From: Hyunsoonleella aestuarii
GTDB lineage: Bacteria; Bacteroidota; Bacteroidia; Flavobacteriales; Flavobacteriaceae
Direction: 5' to 3'
Length of the DNA: 64,000 nucleotides
Assembly (NCBI RefSeq): GCF_006148925.1
Contig: NZ_VAWB01000002.1
Coordinates: 524,460-588,459, forward strand
Made by a program: the position numbers and the translations under genes. Below are positions 62,467 through 64,000 of this stretch, one piece after another; position 1 is the stretch's first letter; each line of letters starts with the position of its first letter. The notes beneath the pieces are model-generated. The model was not told the origin of the DNA. It saw only the letters and a program-made list of their open reading frames with translations, and did no database searches.

Positions 62467-64000
62467 ATGAAAACTAATACTTATAAGGTTTTTCAAAATT
62501 TCGCTGCTATACTTATATTCTTTGGAGTATTTGGCAGTTACGGACAGGATAATTCCTGTATAATACTAGACAATTGTCCGGCTGACATTACAGTTTGCGC
62601 TGATGCAAATATGGATGGAAGTAGTGGACCGCCTTTTGATGGTGCAATTATTAACTGGAATACCCCTGATGTTTCTCAGACCTGTTCAGGTGGGACAGGA
62701 AACGGTAACTTTAACATGCTGTTTGAGTTAAATGAGCAATTATTAACAGAAGATTGTTGGGATTTTAATTATATTTCTCGTGTTGGTACAGATGGAGGTT
62801 ACGTTAAGCTTTTCTCTGGTAATGATGGGGATGGTGACGACAAGTCTAAAATACAAACGCCCTTTCTAATAATAGAAGATGATACAACTGTCTCCATTGA
62901 TGTAGAGTACTCCAATGGAAATTATGATGTGCAATTGTTTCTAGTTGGTGGTTTAGATAATTTTGGGAATCCTTATCCAGATGTCCAATTAAGTGCTCAA
63001 ACTGTTAATGCGGGTCAGGCAACTTATTCTTGGAATGCTGACTTCGATTCTGGCGATGGTAGTGTAACTGGAGTAACAGGAGTTTATAGACTGCTATTTG
63101 TTTTTAGCTACACTGGTTCTAAACCAAATAATGCTAATCAAGGCGATACAGTAATCGCTATAGAAGGTTTTTTAAGTGATGATGGATGTTCTGCTGGTAT
63201 TGATTTTACGGTATCAGCTCCTAATCAAGGATATTACCCTATTGGAGTTCATGATTTGGAATATGTTGCTACTTATACTTCTCCTTCTGGAGAAATAATT
63301 ACAAAGTCTTGTTCATTTACAGTTACCGTTGTTGGTCTCCAAGTAACAGCTACAGGGACAGATGTTTCATGTTCTGGAGAAACAGATGGACAAATTACAG
63401 TGCAAGGTTCGGGTGGTATCAATGGCTATATTTCAGGTTATGTACTTAGGAATTCTAGTAATCAAGTAATAGGAATTTATTCCATGCCTGTAAATAATCC
63501 TAATCAAACTCATACATTCACTCCGGAGAACACTGGTCAACCTATTGGATCTGGTACTTATACGATTGAATATGATCAGTCAATTACTGGAATAGGAGTT
63601 TGTCAAGCTACTACTACAGTTGTTATTGGCACTGACCCTGACACTACTCCACCACACTTTAGCTCATGCCCTTCAGATATAACAGTAAGTAGTGATGCCA
63701 ATCTTTGCAGTGCCATCGTTAATTGGATAGGACCAATTGCTGGTGATAATTGTGATATTGCCTCAATAACGAGTAATTTTAATAGTGGTTCTACGTTTCC
63801 TTTGGGTACAACTACTGTTACTTATACTGTAACTGACGGTGTTGGTCTTACAGGTACTTGTTCATTTGATGTTACTGTAGAAGATAATGTTGATCCTACT
63901 GCTATCTGTCAAGATATTACAGTACAACTTGATGCTTCTGGTAATGCGAGTATTACAGCAGCTCAAATTGATAATGGTTCTAATGATGCTTGTGGTATTC
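62467..64000 (+). CDS. HYR-repeat surface protein, 3' end outside window
   Basis: The N-terminal ~511 residues of a secreted protein. MKTNTYKVFQNFAAILIFFG then VFGSYGQ is a signal peptide (cleavage near 27). A first beta domain (SCIILDNCPADITVCAD-like start) is followed by a Cys-rich region and HYR domains from about residue 393: PPHFSSCPSDITVSSDANLC, then PLGTTTVTYTVTDG and VTVEDNVDPTAICQDITVQL. The frame is open to the window edge. Such proteins usually end in a T9SS sorting domain, which lies outside. It is likely a surface adhesin, like those at 12842-25238. Confidence 0.8.
   Translation, partial: MKTNTYKVFQNFAAILIFFGVFGSYGQDNSCIILDNCPADITVCADANMDGSSGPPFDGAIINWNTPDVSQTCSGGTGNGNFNMLFELNEQLLTEDCWDFNYISRVGTDGGYVKLFSGNDGDGDDKSKIQTPFLIIEDDTTVSIDVEYSNGNYDVQLFLVGGLDNFGNPYPDVQLSAQTVNAGQATYSWNADFDSGDGSVTGVTGVYRLLFVFSYTGSKPNNANQGDTVIAIEGFLSDDGCSAGIDFTVSAPNQGYYPIGVHDLEYVATYTSPSGEIITKSCSFTVTVVGLQVTATGTDVSCSGETDGQITVQGSGGINGYISGYVLRNSSNQVIGIYSMPVNNPNQTHTFTPENTGQPIGSGTYTIEYDQSITGIGVCQATTTVVIGTDPDTTPPHFSSCPSDITVSSDANLCSAIVNWIGPIAGDNCDIASITSNFNSGSTFPLGTTTVTYTVTDGVGLTGTCSFDVTVEDNVDPTAICQDITVQLDASGNASITAAQIDNGSNDACGI

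Noticed and set aside
1..64000. Mobile element, prophage or integrase
   Set aside because: I find no transposase, integrase, phage structural gene or paired terminal repeats; the surface-protein island has the same base composition as its neighbours to the eye.
1..64000. tRNA genes
   Set aside because: No cloverleaf with a T-loop GTTCGA context and CCA-type end was seen on either strand.

Overview
The window is AT-rich bacterial DNA from the Bacteroidota, most likely a marine member of the Flavobacteriaceae. The evidence is: secreted proteins with type IX secretion (T9SS) C-terminal sorting domains; TAnnTTTG-type promoter elements and few Shine-Dalgarno sites; family-restricted genes (DUF3822 next to rsmD, a fused alpha/beta 2-oxoacid dehydrogenase E1, DUF4126, DUF3500, DUF1835); and a gamma/tau DnaX without zinc-finger cysteines. 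I see no transposase, integrase, phage gene, CRISPR array or tRNA. One RNA gene is clear: RNase P RNA (rnpB).

Layout. 1-4.1 kb: an SF2 helicase cut by the window edge, an aldo/keto reductase, two small exported proteins and, at 3112-3523, a group of unannotated micro-genes. Two encode near-identical 28-residue basic peptides, and the end of the second is folded into a perfect terminator. 4.3-10.4 kb: the E1 fusion gene on the minus strand, then a tight plus-strand run of an iron/2-oxoglutarate oxygenase, a SUI1-like factor, a DUF1835 protein, a nucleoside phosphorylase and a substrate-binding-fold protein without a signal peptide. 10.4-25.2 kb: a surface-protein island of five T9SS cargo genes. 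Two are large paralogous modular proteins, each with three DNA-identical internal repeats (258 bp and 228 bp). 25.8-34 kb: a TlpA-like lipoprotein, the NAD(P)HX repair enzyme, and the threonine operon thrA-thrB-thrC preceded by a likely leader peptide.

34-44 kb: mostly housekeeping genes (aminopeptidase P, gcvT, a reductase-like epimerase, pterin dehydratase, YebC, DUF3500, NYN protein, large zinc metalloprotease). 44-48.4 kb: a minus-strand run with an acyltransferase, a KdnB-like alcohol dehydrogenase, a CAT-fold acetyltransferase, a HAD phosphatase, KdsB and DUF4126, which points to lipopolysaccharide core sugar (Kdo or 8-amino-Kdo) activation. 48.4-54.4 kb: a RecD-like helicase, a membrane protein, DUF3822, rsmD and three small exported proteins, two of them related NTF2-like lipoproteins. 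54.5-62 kb: rnpB, dnaX, a lipoprotein, miaE, an outer-membrane beta-barrel, then ppx, ppk and sixA. 62.5-64 kb: the start of another HYR-repeat surface protein, cut by the window edge.

The points most worth a second look are the 28-residue peptide pair with its overlapping terminator, the thr leader peptide, the palindrome TTTTATCGATAAAA and related sites near surface-protein genes, and the perfectly repeated modules in the two large exoproteins.
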